From Desulfobacterales bacterium (lineage in GTDB: Bacteria; Desulfobacterota; Desulfobacteria; Desulfobacterales; JAFDCJ01): a stretch of 45,915 nucleotides of DNA. Under the pieces are notes generated by a model. It made no database searches and was not told the DNA's origin. It was given only the letters and a program-made list of their open reading frames with translations. A program made the translations under genes and the position numbers. This document shows positions 31,520 to 39,748 of the stretch, piece by piece (the stretch's first letter is position 1; every line of letters begins with the position of its first letter). The stretch spans positions 1 to 45,915 of the forward strand of contig JASJCE010000016.1 in NCBI GenBank assembly GCA_030066155.1, read 5' to 3'.

Positions 31520-32926
31520 ATGAACGATATCGTGAAGAAGGACTATTTACCGGATTTTGCCGCTAAAATGAAGGCCGAAAACCTTGACGACATGGTTATC
31601 GAAACCTTCGAACACTATTACAGGCAAGCGCTGAGCGGAGAAACCGGACTGATCCATGACAGGGATATCCAACCCGTTGACCTTGACGAAATTCAAGAGT
31701 TGGGAAATCTTGATATCTATCAGGAACAGGGAGAGAGTGCATTTCAGCATGCCGTCAGAGTCGTATTGAATGGCGGACTGGGTACCAGCATGGGATTGAT
31801 TGGACCCAAATCCCTGATCGAAGTGAAAGCCGGACAATCCTTTCTGGACGTCATCATGAAACAGGCCAGCAACAGCAATGTGAAGCTGCTGTTCATGAAC
31901 AGTTTCAATACCCACGATGATACCTTAAACGCACTGACCCGTATAAGCACTGCCTTTAAGCCCCTTTGCTTTATTCAGAATAAATTTCCAAAGGTGCTGC
32001 GGGAGAACTACCGGCCCGCTTCGTGGCCTTCAAACCCGAAACTGGAATGGAACCCCCCGGGTCACGGCGATGTTTTCACAGCGCTGTATACATCGGGAAT
32101 GATGCAACAGCTTCTAAAGGAAAATATCCGGTATGCCTTTATCTCCAATTCAGACAACCTCGGGGCCCGAATGGATGCATCGCTTTTAGGTTACTTTGCC
32201 CAAAAGGACATCCCTTTTATGATGGAAGTAGCGGAAAAAACACCGTCTGATGTCAAAGGCGGGCACCTTGCCAAACTCAGGGAGAACGGCCGTTTCATAT
32301 TGCGGGAGGCAGCCCAGTGTCCCGAATCGGAAATGGTGGCCTTTCAAAAAATCGGTCATTACCGGTATTTTAACACCAACAGTATCTGGGTGAACCTGAA
32401 TGCATTGAACCAGATATTCCAAAAACACCATAAAATATTGCTGCCATTAATTCTGAATAAAAAAACCCTTGATCCCCGAGACACCTATAGCCCGCCTGTT
32501 TACCAGCTGGAAACCGCGATGGGTGCCGCCATTTCACTGTTTGATAGATCAGCAGCCGTCCGGGTTCCGCGGTCTCGCTTCTTTCCGGTCAAAACCTGCA
32601 ACGATCTTCTGGCGATGCGCTCCGACTGCTTCGTGTTCACCTCAAAGAAAAATTTAAGGATGAATCCGGATCGAAAAATCAGCGACGAGCAGGAGACCAT
32701 CAAAATAAACCTCGATCCCGGATTTTATGGTAAAATCGATGATTTTGACAAACGGTTTGCAGAAGGCACACCGTCTCTGGTGGATTGCTACACGCTGAAC
32801 ATCGAAGGCGATGTCCGCTTCGAAAAAGATGTCAGAATTAAAGGCTCGGTCACGATCAGAAATACCGGCAAAAGCCAGGCGGTGGTCAAGGCCGGATCAA
32901 TCATCGACAAGGATATTGTCTTTTAA
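31520..32926 (+). CDS. UTP-glucose-1-phosphate uridylyltransferase, eukaryotic (UGP2) type
   Basis: This enzyme makes UDP-glucose from UTP and glucose 1-phosphate. The 468-residue protein belongs to the UDPGP type 1 family found mainly in eukaryotes, not the GalU family usual in bacteria: nucleotide-binding LNGGLGTSMGLIGPKSLIEV (83-102) with Lys97, NSFNTHDDT, FISNSDNLGA, and the C-terminal left-handed beta-helix part (VRFEKDVRIKGSVTIRN). Ribosome binding site GAGGACGGG. It lies about 2.2 kb before the glycogen genes, with the cdaA operon convergent in between; supply of UDP-glucose to glycogen synthesis or to cell-surface sugars is possible. Confidence 0.9.
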   Translation: MNDIVKKDYLPDFAAKMKAENLDDMVIETFEHYYRQALSGETGLIHDRDIQPVDLDEIQELGNLDIYQEQGESAFQHAVRVVLNGGLGTSMGLIGPKSLIEVKAGQSFLDVIMKQASNSNVKLLFMNSFNTHDDTLNALTRISTAFKPLCFIQNKFPKVLRENYRPASWPSNPKLEWNPPGHGDVFTALYTSGMMQQLLKENIRYAFISNSDNLGARMDASLLGYFAQKDIPFMMEVAEKTPSDVKGGHLAKLRENGRFILREAAQCPESEMVAFQKIGHYRYFNTNSIWVNLNALNQIFQKHHKILLPLILNKKTLDPRDTYSPPVYQLETAMGAAISLFDRSAAVRVPRSRFFPVKTCNDLLAMRSDCFVFTSKKNLRMNPDRKISDEQETIKINLDPGFYGKIDDFDKRFAEGTPSLVDCYTLNIEGDVRFEKDVRIKGSVTIRNTGKSQAVVKAGSIIDKDIVF

Positions 32927-32933
32927 CAGTTTT

Positions 32934-33030
32934 AATTTTTCCGCCTCTGAAATCATCTACCTGCTTAATCTACAGCTATAGCTCAATGAATAGATCGCCG
33001 TCGGACAATATCTTATTTGGCGGAAAAATT
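32934..33030. terminator. Inverted repeat between convergent genes
   Basis: AATTTTTCCGCC (32934-32945) and GGCGGAAAAATT (33019-33030) are perfect 12-base inverted copies with a 73-base spacer, in the gap where the UGP2-type gene and the cdaA fusion converge. The right arm touches the cdaA stop codon. A bidirectional termination role is inferred. Confidence 0.45.
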
Positions 33031-34465
33031 ATTGGTTTCGCAAACTGGTCAGGTAGGTAATCGTCAACTTATCCTTCGAACCCGGAGCAATTTTTAAAGA
33101 TGCCGGTGTCAGCGCCAGGTTGACCGGAATCGTTCCCTTAACATCCAGATTGTCCAGAGGAACTTTCTCAGTGTAAAGCGTTGATATGTTTTCAAGGATC
33201 CGCTTACCGCCGATGACGGTAACCGTTTCAGGCTCCACCTTGGCCTCAGTCAGGATAAAATGGTCCGGCAGCCTGCCGCCCCAGTCAATTTGCACCGGCA
33301 GCTCTTTCTCGATGAGAATATCCAGAACCACTTCGACCTCTGTTGGCGATACACTTTTCAATACGATACCGGGTGGCAGGGAGATGGTTTCCCGGGTAAT
33401 GGTGAAACGGTTGGGCCCGGCCTTGGATTTGCTCAAATTCAATTTCACCTGCACCTGGTCGGGTTTGATCGACTTCATCAAGGCCCCGGAACCTTCCAGC
33501 TCGAGGCTGACGGAATTGACCGACGTCTGGACAATTTCCATCGAGGGGTCTCGGTCCAGATAAACCAGCGGACTGTCAAATGTCACCAGCGTATCGCCGC
33601 CCCTTGAAACACTGAACCAGACGCCGGTAATAAAAATCACGGAAAAGAGGGCTGCCGCCGCAACCATCAGCTTTTCCTTGAGCAGTTCGCGTCCCTTTTT
33701 GATCGAAACTCCCCGGTGCTCCCGTAAAATTTGCTCCAGTTTGCGCTTCTGCTTGACAACCCGCAGCTGTCCATCCTTGGCAACAACGATATCGCCCCGC
33801 TCCTCCGACACGGCCACCACCAAGGCATCCGTGGCTTCAGCCAATCCCAGTGCCGCCCGGTGGCGGGTGCCGTAGTAGGTCGGCAAATCATCTCGCCGGG
33901 AGAGGGGCAAAATTGCCCCGACCTCGACAATCTGATCCCCTTGGATAATTGCCGCGCCGTCGTGAACCGGATTGTCGGGAAAAAAGACGCTCAAAATCAT
34001 CTCTTTCGAAATTTCCCCTCTCCAGGAGATGCCACTCTGAACGACTTCTTCCACATCATCCTTGCCCGGAAACACCATCAGGGCACCGCATTTACGGAGC
34101 CCCATGTCGTAAATGCCCTGGACGATGATCTCGATCGTGCTGATAATCGCTTTGGATGAAACATCCCACAGTATTGCCCTTAGCTGACTGGCCTGTAATA
34201 CGCTGCGAATCTCGTTGCGAAAAATGACAATAATGATAAATGCCCCCAGGCCGACAATTCCCTGAACCACCCAGCTGGTTACGATTAAGCCCATTGATAC
34301 CGCAACCTGCTGAAAAAACCACAGAATGGTCATGCCAATCAAAACTCGAAAGGCATTGGTTCCCCTGAACAAGACATAGAACCGGAACAGAATGTAACTT
34401 ACCAGCAGGATGTCGATAATATCCTGCCAGCGAAGGCTCGATATCAGAAAAAAAAGCTTTTCCAT
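33029..34465 (-). CDS. cdaA: Diadenylate cyclase CdaA fused to CdaR-like YbbR domains
   Basis: The protein makes cyclic di-AMP from two ATP. The 478-residue chain has three N-terminal membrane segments (about 12-82), a DAC cyclase domain with DGA (169-171, in NPVHDGAAII) and RHR (201-203, in GTRHRAALGLAEATDA), a further membrane segment (about 266-286) and then YbbR-type repeats (about 290-470), which are the CdaR regulator as a separate protein in Firmicutes. Here enzyme and regulator are one polypeptide; the YbbR part would lie in the periplasm. It is preceded at five bases by a DUF2914 gene in the same operon. Confidence 0.9.
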   Translation of the reverse strand: MEKLFFLISSLRWQDIIDILLVSYILFRFYVLFRGTNAFRVLIGMTILWFFQQVAVSMGLIVTSWVVQGIVGLGAFIIIVIFRNEIRSVLQASQLRAILWDVSSKAIISTIEIIVQGIYDMGLRKCGALMVFPGKDDVEEVVQSGISWRGEISKEMILSVFFPDNPVHDGAAIIQGDQIVEVGAILPLSRRDDLPTYYGTRHRAALGLAEATDALVVAVSEERGDIVVAKDGQLRVVKQKRKLEQILREHRGVSIKKGRELLKEKLMVAAAALFSVIFITGVWFSVSRGGDTLVTFDSPLVYLDRDPSMEIVQTSVNSVSLELEGSGALMKSIKPDQVQVKLNLSKSKAGPNRFTITRETISLPPGIVLKSVSPTEVEVVLDILIEKELPVQIDWGGRLPDHFILTEAKVEPETVTVIGGKRILENISTLYTEKVPLDNLDVKGTIPVNLALTPASLKIAPGSKDKLTITYLTSLRNQ

Positions 34466-34470
34466 GTCGT

Positions 34471-34911
34471 TTATTCCGTGATGCTGAACCTCAATATCTG
34501 AAAAATGCGCCCCTTGGCGTCGGTGACTTCAACCCGCCAGGGTCCAAGGTCTTCGGCACGAAGTTGAATGCTGCTGTATGTCGACCAGCGCGGCGGTTGA
34601 AGGGCTAGTTTTATTCTGGCACTACGCCGATCCCGGTGAAACCAGTGATGATAGATTTCGGTTTCGAACGGCACCGGGTCAAATGATGTGAAGCAGACGG
34701 CTTTCCGACGTTCTATGGAAAATACTGTTGTCGTATTTTGCGGCGTCAGCTCCTGTATGTCCTCACACATCTCTGCCTGTACCAATACGATATCGGTAAC
34801 AATATCGGTCGCGGCGGCGTCATCCGTATCGGATGGTGATTGAGCCCGGAGCGGCTGACACAACAACATCAAAAGCGAGAGCGACAACGTCAATACGGTG
34901 TGATATTTCAT
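34471..34911 (-). CDS. Exported DUF2914 protein
   Basis: The 146-residue protein has a cleavable signal peptide (VLTLSLSLLMLLCQPLRAQ) and a DUF2914 domain (about 40-146) recognisable from the HHWFHRDRR segment and the ending GPWRVEVTDAKGRIFQILRF. The function of this domain is not established; the fold is probably a small beta-rich periplasmic domain. The gene opens the operon with the cdaA fusion, whose YbbR part is also predicted to be periplasmic, so the two may meet there. A good promoter stands 44 bases upstream. Confidence 0.8.
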   Translation of the reverse strand: MKYHTVLTLSLSLLMLLCQPLRAQSPSDTDDAAATDIVTDIVLVQAEMCEDIQELTPQNTTTVFSIERRKAVCFTSFDPVPFETEIYHHWFHRDRRSARIKLALQPPRWSTYSSIQLRAEDLGPWRVEVTDAKGRIFQILRFSITE

Positions 34912-34954
34912 AGCTATTCACCTGCCCTGAATGACATAATTTATACATTAATAT

Positions 34955-34983
34955 CTTATACTTATAAAATTGTTATTTATCAA
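34955..34983 (-). promoter_or_regulatory. Sigma-70 promoter for DUF2914-cdaA
   Basis: On the minus strand TTGATA (34978-34983) and TATAAG (34955-34960) are separated by exactly 17 bases, each one base from consensus. It lies 44 bases upstream of the DUF2914 start codon in an A+T-rich stretch. Confidence 0.65.
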
Positions 34984-35144
34984 GGATAAACCGGTCGGAT
35001 TTTTCACCTTTCCGATATAGGGGAAGGGTGAATAGTTGATTAGTTAAAGACCAGTAAGTATAGTATCCTCATTGGGATACGGAACCGTCACTTATAAATC
35101 TTATTAGTCGGACACCCCCTTCAGCTTATACCGGATCACATAAA

Positions 35145-38100
35145 ATGGAACAGACCCTTCACCTGACCCAGGAACCGGCACCGGGCAATCGCCTGGTCAG
35201 GTTCTGCGGAGATACGATCAACTTCAAGCTTCAATTGAATGTTGCCCGGAACGGAACCGCCTGGATACGCACCAATCTTGGTCAATCAAAAATCGTCCGA
35301 AGGGAGATTATTCGGCAGGTTGATGCGGGGGAATCTCCGCTGGGTAGAGCCTGGTTTGACATCCCGATGCGGCGCGTCGACTCGCTGACCTTTGAAGCGC
35401 GTCTGCCCCTTTACGAAACCGGTCACTTCGAAGCCAAATGTTTTTTCATACCCCATGATGAGAAAACTCCCCTCTGGCCCCGGGGGTCCAATACCGTTCT
35501 CAATGTGGACGCTGCCGATTCCAGTTGCGGCAACATCATTTACAATGCTTTCGTTCGCCAATTCGGCTCCAATAAAGCGGTCAGCGCAACATTAACCGAC
35601 GCCCAGAAGACCCTTGTCGAGCAACTTGACCAGCAGGGCTACGCCGTCATACCGCCGTCGGGCACATTTCGTGATTTAATCGCCGAGCTCGATTTTATTC
35701 TGGGCGACCTGGGGTGCCGAATCCTGATGCTTCTGCCGATTCATCCCACCCCGACAACCTATGGACGCATGGGTCGTTTCGGAAGCCCTTATGCCGCCTT
35801 GAGCTTCACTGCCGTCGATCCGGCTCTGGCAGAGTTCGATCATCACGCCACGCCGCTGGAGCAGTTCATTGAGCTCGTGGATGAGGTTCATGGGCGCAAT
35901 GCGAGAATTATCATCGATATTGCCATTAATCACACCGGCTGGGCGGCCGGACTTCATGAATCCCATCCCCGTTGGCTGGTGCGGGGTCCGCAGGGTAAAA
36001 TTGAAATTCCGGGTGCCTGGGGCGTTGACTGGGAGGATCTCACTAAACTGGACTACAGCCACCAGGATCTCTGGCAGTATATGGCGGAGGTGTTTCTAAC
36101 CTGGTGCAAGCGCGGAGTAGACGGATTTCGATGCGATGCCGGTTATATGATTCCCGCTGCGGCCTGGAAATATATCGTCGCCAGGGTCCGGGACCAGTTT
36201 CCGGACACGGTGTTTTTGCTGGAAGGCCTCGGCGGAAAGATCTCCGTGACCCGGGACCTGCTGAACAGCGCCAACCTGAATTGGGCTTATTCAGAATTGT
36301 TTCAAAACTATGACCGCAGTCAGGTCGAAAACTATCTGCCCGAAGCCTTTGAAATTTCTGCCAGCGACGGTCTTGCCGTCCATTTTGCCGAAACCCATGA
36401 CAATCTCAGACTGGCCTCGCGCTCAACCGTCTACGCCCGCATGCGTACGGCTTTATGCGCGCTGTGCTCCCAGCGCGGCGCCTTCGGTTTTGCCAACGGT
36501 GTGGAGTGGTATGCCACGGAAAAAATAAACGTCCACAACGCCCCCTCATTGAACTGGGGGGCTGAAACCAACCAGGTCGACCAAATCCGCCGCTTGAATG
36601 ATTTGCTCAAAAGGCATCCGGCTTTCCTGGGTAATACCGAACTGAAAATGATTCAACACGAAGGGCAGGGCAACTATATCTGCCTGTCGCGGCGCCATAT
36701 CCCGACCGGCAAACGGCTCCTGGTTGTGGCGAATCTGGACGATAAAAACCCGACAACGGCTCGATGGCGGCTCCCGCCTGGGGAGTCGGAAGCCGGCGGA
36801 TTCGTCGATCTTCTGACCGGAGCGCCGGCAGCTGTATCCGAGCCGGAAGGCGGGGCTCACATCTTTCTGGATCCCGCTCAGGTGATGTGCCTGAGCCGAA
36901 ACCATGAAGATTTGGATCTGCTTCAACCGTCACCGGATGATTCCTGCGGGCTGCCGCGCCAGATAGAAATCCAACGCTTGCGGGCCAAGGTGCTGGATGC
37001 GCGCTCTCATTATCGGGGAACCGAGGATCTGGCTGATTTCGATATCGATCAGGCCGCCCGGCGGCTAAAAGAGCATCCGCTGGGATTCTTGCAAGAGCTC
37101 AATCCCGACGGAGTCGAAACCCGTGTAATCACCTGGGCTTGGCCCCGGGACCGGAATCGCGAAGTCATGATACCTCCCGGACATTTTATCCATGTGAAAG
37201 CCGAATATTCGTTCCGCATACGCTTAGTTGTAGATCAAAGCACAGTGGCCGTAGAATCAAGTTTCGAACATACCGACGGTTCCTTTTTCGCCCTGTTTAA
37301 ACCCATTGATCCGCCCGCCACAGCACAATCCGCACAGTTGATACTGTCGCTTGCCGCCTCTGACGGCGGACGGCATGAGGAAGCCCACCTGTTGCTGCTG
37401 CCCCGGCCGGCGGCGATCGAAATTTCGCAGGCATATCCGCAATCTACGCTGATCGGTCAAAACCGAACTTTCCTGGCAACCAACGGACGGGGTGCCATGC
37501 TCAGGGTTCCCCTCCGCTGGGGTGAATTGAAGAGCCGCTACGACTGTCTGCTGGCCGCCAACATGAGCCGCCGCTTTCCTGAAGATCGCTGGGTCATGTT
37601 TTCCCGCTGCCGGTCGTGGCTGGTTTACCAGGGATACTCCCAGGAATTAAACACGGACTGTCTCGAAAAATTTGAAACCGACGACAACGGTGGGGGATAT
37701 TGGCACTTTCACGTTCCGACCGGTCAGGGGGAAAATATCCGATTAACGATTGGCTTGCGTATGGCGATGGAAGAAAATGCCGTACAAATGCGGCTGTATC
37801 GCCACCCGGCCCAAGACAGCGGCCATCACCTGGAAGACGGTAAAGCGGTAACGCTTATTCTACGCCCGGATATCGAGAATCGCAGTTTCCACGACACGAC
37901 CAAAGCATACACCGGACCCGAAAACGATTGGCCCGGGAGCGTCAGTTCTGTGCCCCAAGGGTTTGAGTTTGCGCCGGATGAGCGACATCTTCTGCAAATT
38001 AGCCTGACAGACGGCAAATTCGTACCGGAGCCGGAATGGCAGTACATGATTCACCGCTCCATGGACGCGGAACGCGGTCAGGACCCTGACTCCGACCTGT

Positions 38101-39452
38101 TCAGCCCCGGATATTTCTCGGTTTCTGTGCAGGGCAACCAGCAGGTTTTTCTGACTGCTGGAGTCAAAAATCCGGAAGCGGATCATCGGGTCCCTGCATT
38201 TTCCGTCGACCCGGCAACGGCTCCATCCCTCGGGCGGGCGCATCAAACCAGATCTCTGCAGGAGATGTTGACCCGCGCCCTGGATAACTTTGTGGTGCAG
38301 CGGGGTGAGCATCAATCGGTGATTGCCGGGTATCCCTGGTTTCTGGACTGGGGTCGGGATGCCTTGATTTTTGCACGCGGATTAATTGCAGCCCGGCGGT
38401 TCACATCGGCCCGCGCCGTACTCGAACAATTCGGACAATTTGAACAACACGGGACCCTGCCGAACATGATACGGGGGGACCGTGCGGATAACCGGGATAC
38501 CTCCGATGCCCCCCTCTGGCTCATTCTGGCCTGTAAAGAACTGGTCTCTGCCGAAGATAGCCCCGGCTTCCTGGAGATAAACTGCGCCGGTCGTTCAATG
38601 CGCGATATTATCCTGTCGATCGTTAACGGGTTCATGGCCGGCACACCGAATGGAATTAAAATGGATCCGGAATCCGGTCTGGTGTTCAGCCCGGTCCATT
38701 TTACGTGGATGGACACCAACCACCCCGCCGGCACACCCAGACAGGGATTTCCGATAGAGATTCAGGCGCTCTGGTATGCCGCCCTGCTTTTTTTGAGCCG
38801 TGTCGATCAGGTCGAGAAACGGCAACAATGGAAACAGTTATCCGAAACCGTCCGCTCATCCATCACAGATCTGTTCTGGCAGAGTCATTTGGGATATCTT
38901 TCAGACTGCCTTCACTGCAGTGCTGATCAGACCGCAATGCAGGCGACCCCGGATGATGCCCTGCGACCGAATCAACTTCTCGCCATAACCCTGGGTGCAA
39001 TTGATGACGACCGGCTTTGCCGCCGCATCCTCACAGCCTGTCAAACCCTGCTGGTGCCGGGGGCCATTCGCAGCCTGGCGGACAGCCCCGTGACCCACCC
39101 GATTGAAGTCATGCACCGGGGCCAGCCGATGAACGACCCATATCATCCTTACCGGGGAACATATATCGGTGACGAAGATACTCAGCGTAAACCGGCCTAC
39201 CACAACGGAACCGCCTGGACCTGGCCTTTTCCATCGTTTTGTGAAGCCTGGACTCAGACCTACGGACGGGAGAGCCGTCAAACCGCCCAGGCCTGGCTTG
39301 CCAGCAGCTTGGAGCTGTTGACCCGGGGCTGTGTCGGTCATATCCCGGAGATCCTGGACGGCGACTTTCCCCACACTCAGCGCGGGTGCGATGCCCAGGC
39401 ATGGGGAGCAAGTGAATTTCTACGGGTCTGGATTAAGCTGCAGGGAAAGTAA
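35145..39452 (+). CDS. Bifunctional glycogen debranching enzyme (GH13 transferase plus GH133 glucosidase)
   Basis: This is a cytoplasmic debranching enzyme of eukaryotic layout: 4-alpha-glucanotransferase plus amylo-alpha-1,6-glucosidase in one chain. The 1435-residue protein has a GH13 barrel (about 125-600) with nucleophile-type Asp331 (GVDGFRCDAG), acid/base-type Glu360 (FLLEGLGG) and Asp419 (FAETHDN); a beta-rich middle (about 620-1020); and a C-terminal GH133 (alpha/alpha)6 domain (about 1040-1435; YPWFLDWGRDALIFARGL, LPNMIRGDRADNRDTSDAPL). Most bacterial debranching enzymes (GlgX, pullulanase) are much shorter. The first 100 residues look like a carbohydrate-binding module. It opens the glycogen cluster; the ribosome binding site is weak. 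Confidence 0.92.
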   Translation: MEQTLHLTQEPAPGNRLVRFCGDTINFKLQLNVARNGTAWIRTNLGQSKIVRREIIRQVDAGESPLGRAWFDIPMRRVDSLTFEARLPLYETGHFEAKCFFIPHDEKTPLWPRGSNTVLNVDAADSSCGNIIYNAFVRQFGSNKAVSATLTDAQKTLVEQLDQQGYAVIPPSGTFRDLIAELDFILGDLGCRILMLLPIHPTPTTYGRMGRFGSPYAALSFTAVDPALAEFDHHATPLEQFIELVDEVHGRNARIIIDIAINHTGWAAGLHESHPRWLVRGPQGKIEIPGAWGVDWEDLTKLDYSHQDLWQYMAEVFLTWCKRGVDGFRCDAGYMIPAAAWKYIVARVRDQFPDTVFLLEGLGGKISVTRDLLNSANLNWAYSELFQNYDRSQVENYLPEAFEISASDGLAVHFAETHDNLRLASRSTVYARMRTALCALCSQRGAFGFANGVEWYATEKINVHNAPSLNWGAETNQVDQIRRLNDLLKRHPAFLGNTELKMIQHEGQGNYICLSRRHIPTGKRLLVVANLDDKNPTTARWRLPPGESEAGGFVDLLTGAPAAVSEPEGGAHIFLDPAQVMCLSRNHEDLDLLQPSPDDSCGLPRQIEIQRLRAKVLDARSHYRGTEDLADFDIDQAARRLKEHPLGFLQELNPDGVETRVITWAWPRDRNREVMIPPGHFIHVKAEYSFRIRLVVDQSTVAVESSFEHTDGSFFALFKPIDPPATAQSAQLILSLAASDGGRHEEAHLLLLPRPAAIEISQAYPQSTLIGQNRTFLATNGRGAMLRVPLRWGELKSRYDCLLAANMSRRFPEDRWVMFSRCRSWLVYQGYSQELNTDCLEKFETDDNGGGYWHFHVPTGQGENIRLTIGLRMAMEENAVQMRLYRHPAQDSGHHLEDGKAVTLILRPDIENRSFHDTTKAYTGPENDWPGSVSSVPQGFEFAPDERHLLQISLTDGKFVPEPEWQYMIHRSMDAERGQDPDSDLFSPGYFSVSVQGNQQVFLTAGVKNPEADHRVPAFSVDPATAPSLGRAHQTRSLQEMLTRALDNFVVQRGEHQSVIAGYPWFLDWGRDALIFARGLIAARRFTSARAVLEQFGQFEQHGTLPNMIRGDRADNRDTSDAPLWLILACKELVSAEDSPGFLEINCAGRSMRDIILSIVNGFMAGTPNGIKMDPESGLVFSPVHFTWMDTNHPAGTPRQGFPIEIQALWYAALLFLSRVDQVEKRQQWKQLSETVRSSITDLFWQSHLGYLSDCLHCSADQTAMQATPDDALRPNQLLAITLGAIDDDRLCRRILTACQTLLVPGAIRSLADSPVTHPIEVMHRGQPMNDPYHPYRGTYIGDEDTQRKPAYHNGTAWTWPFPSFCEAWTQTYGRESRQTAQAWLASSLELLTRGCVGHIPEILDGDFPHTQRGCDAQAWGASEFLRVWIKLQGK

Positions 39453-39496
39453 AGATCCGGTCCCAGAGAACCCGGCTTTGGTTTCACCCCTAAACC

Positions 39497-39531
39497 CATT
39501 ATTCCAACACTCCAGTATTCCATCATTCCGC
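39497..39531. repeat. Heptamer tract, consensus TTCCANN, 5 units
   Basis: Five diverged 7-base units lie 45 bases past the debranching-enzyme gene in an otherwise featureless 296-base gap. Confidence 0.6.
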
Positions 39532-39748
39532 TATGTGGGGTTACGGCACAGCCGATTGTTTAAGACCTGGCCCATAGGACCAGGTTTCGACATTGGAATA
39601 ATGGCAAAAACCATTGTATTGATTTTTCAACAATCTGCTCCTATCTTTGAACTTTAAAACCAACATACAAAATTTCTAAAATATCAGCCCGCGACAATTA
39701 TCTCGCGGTCTGTTCATTTATAACCTGCTGTTTCAAGGATACTTTATT

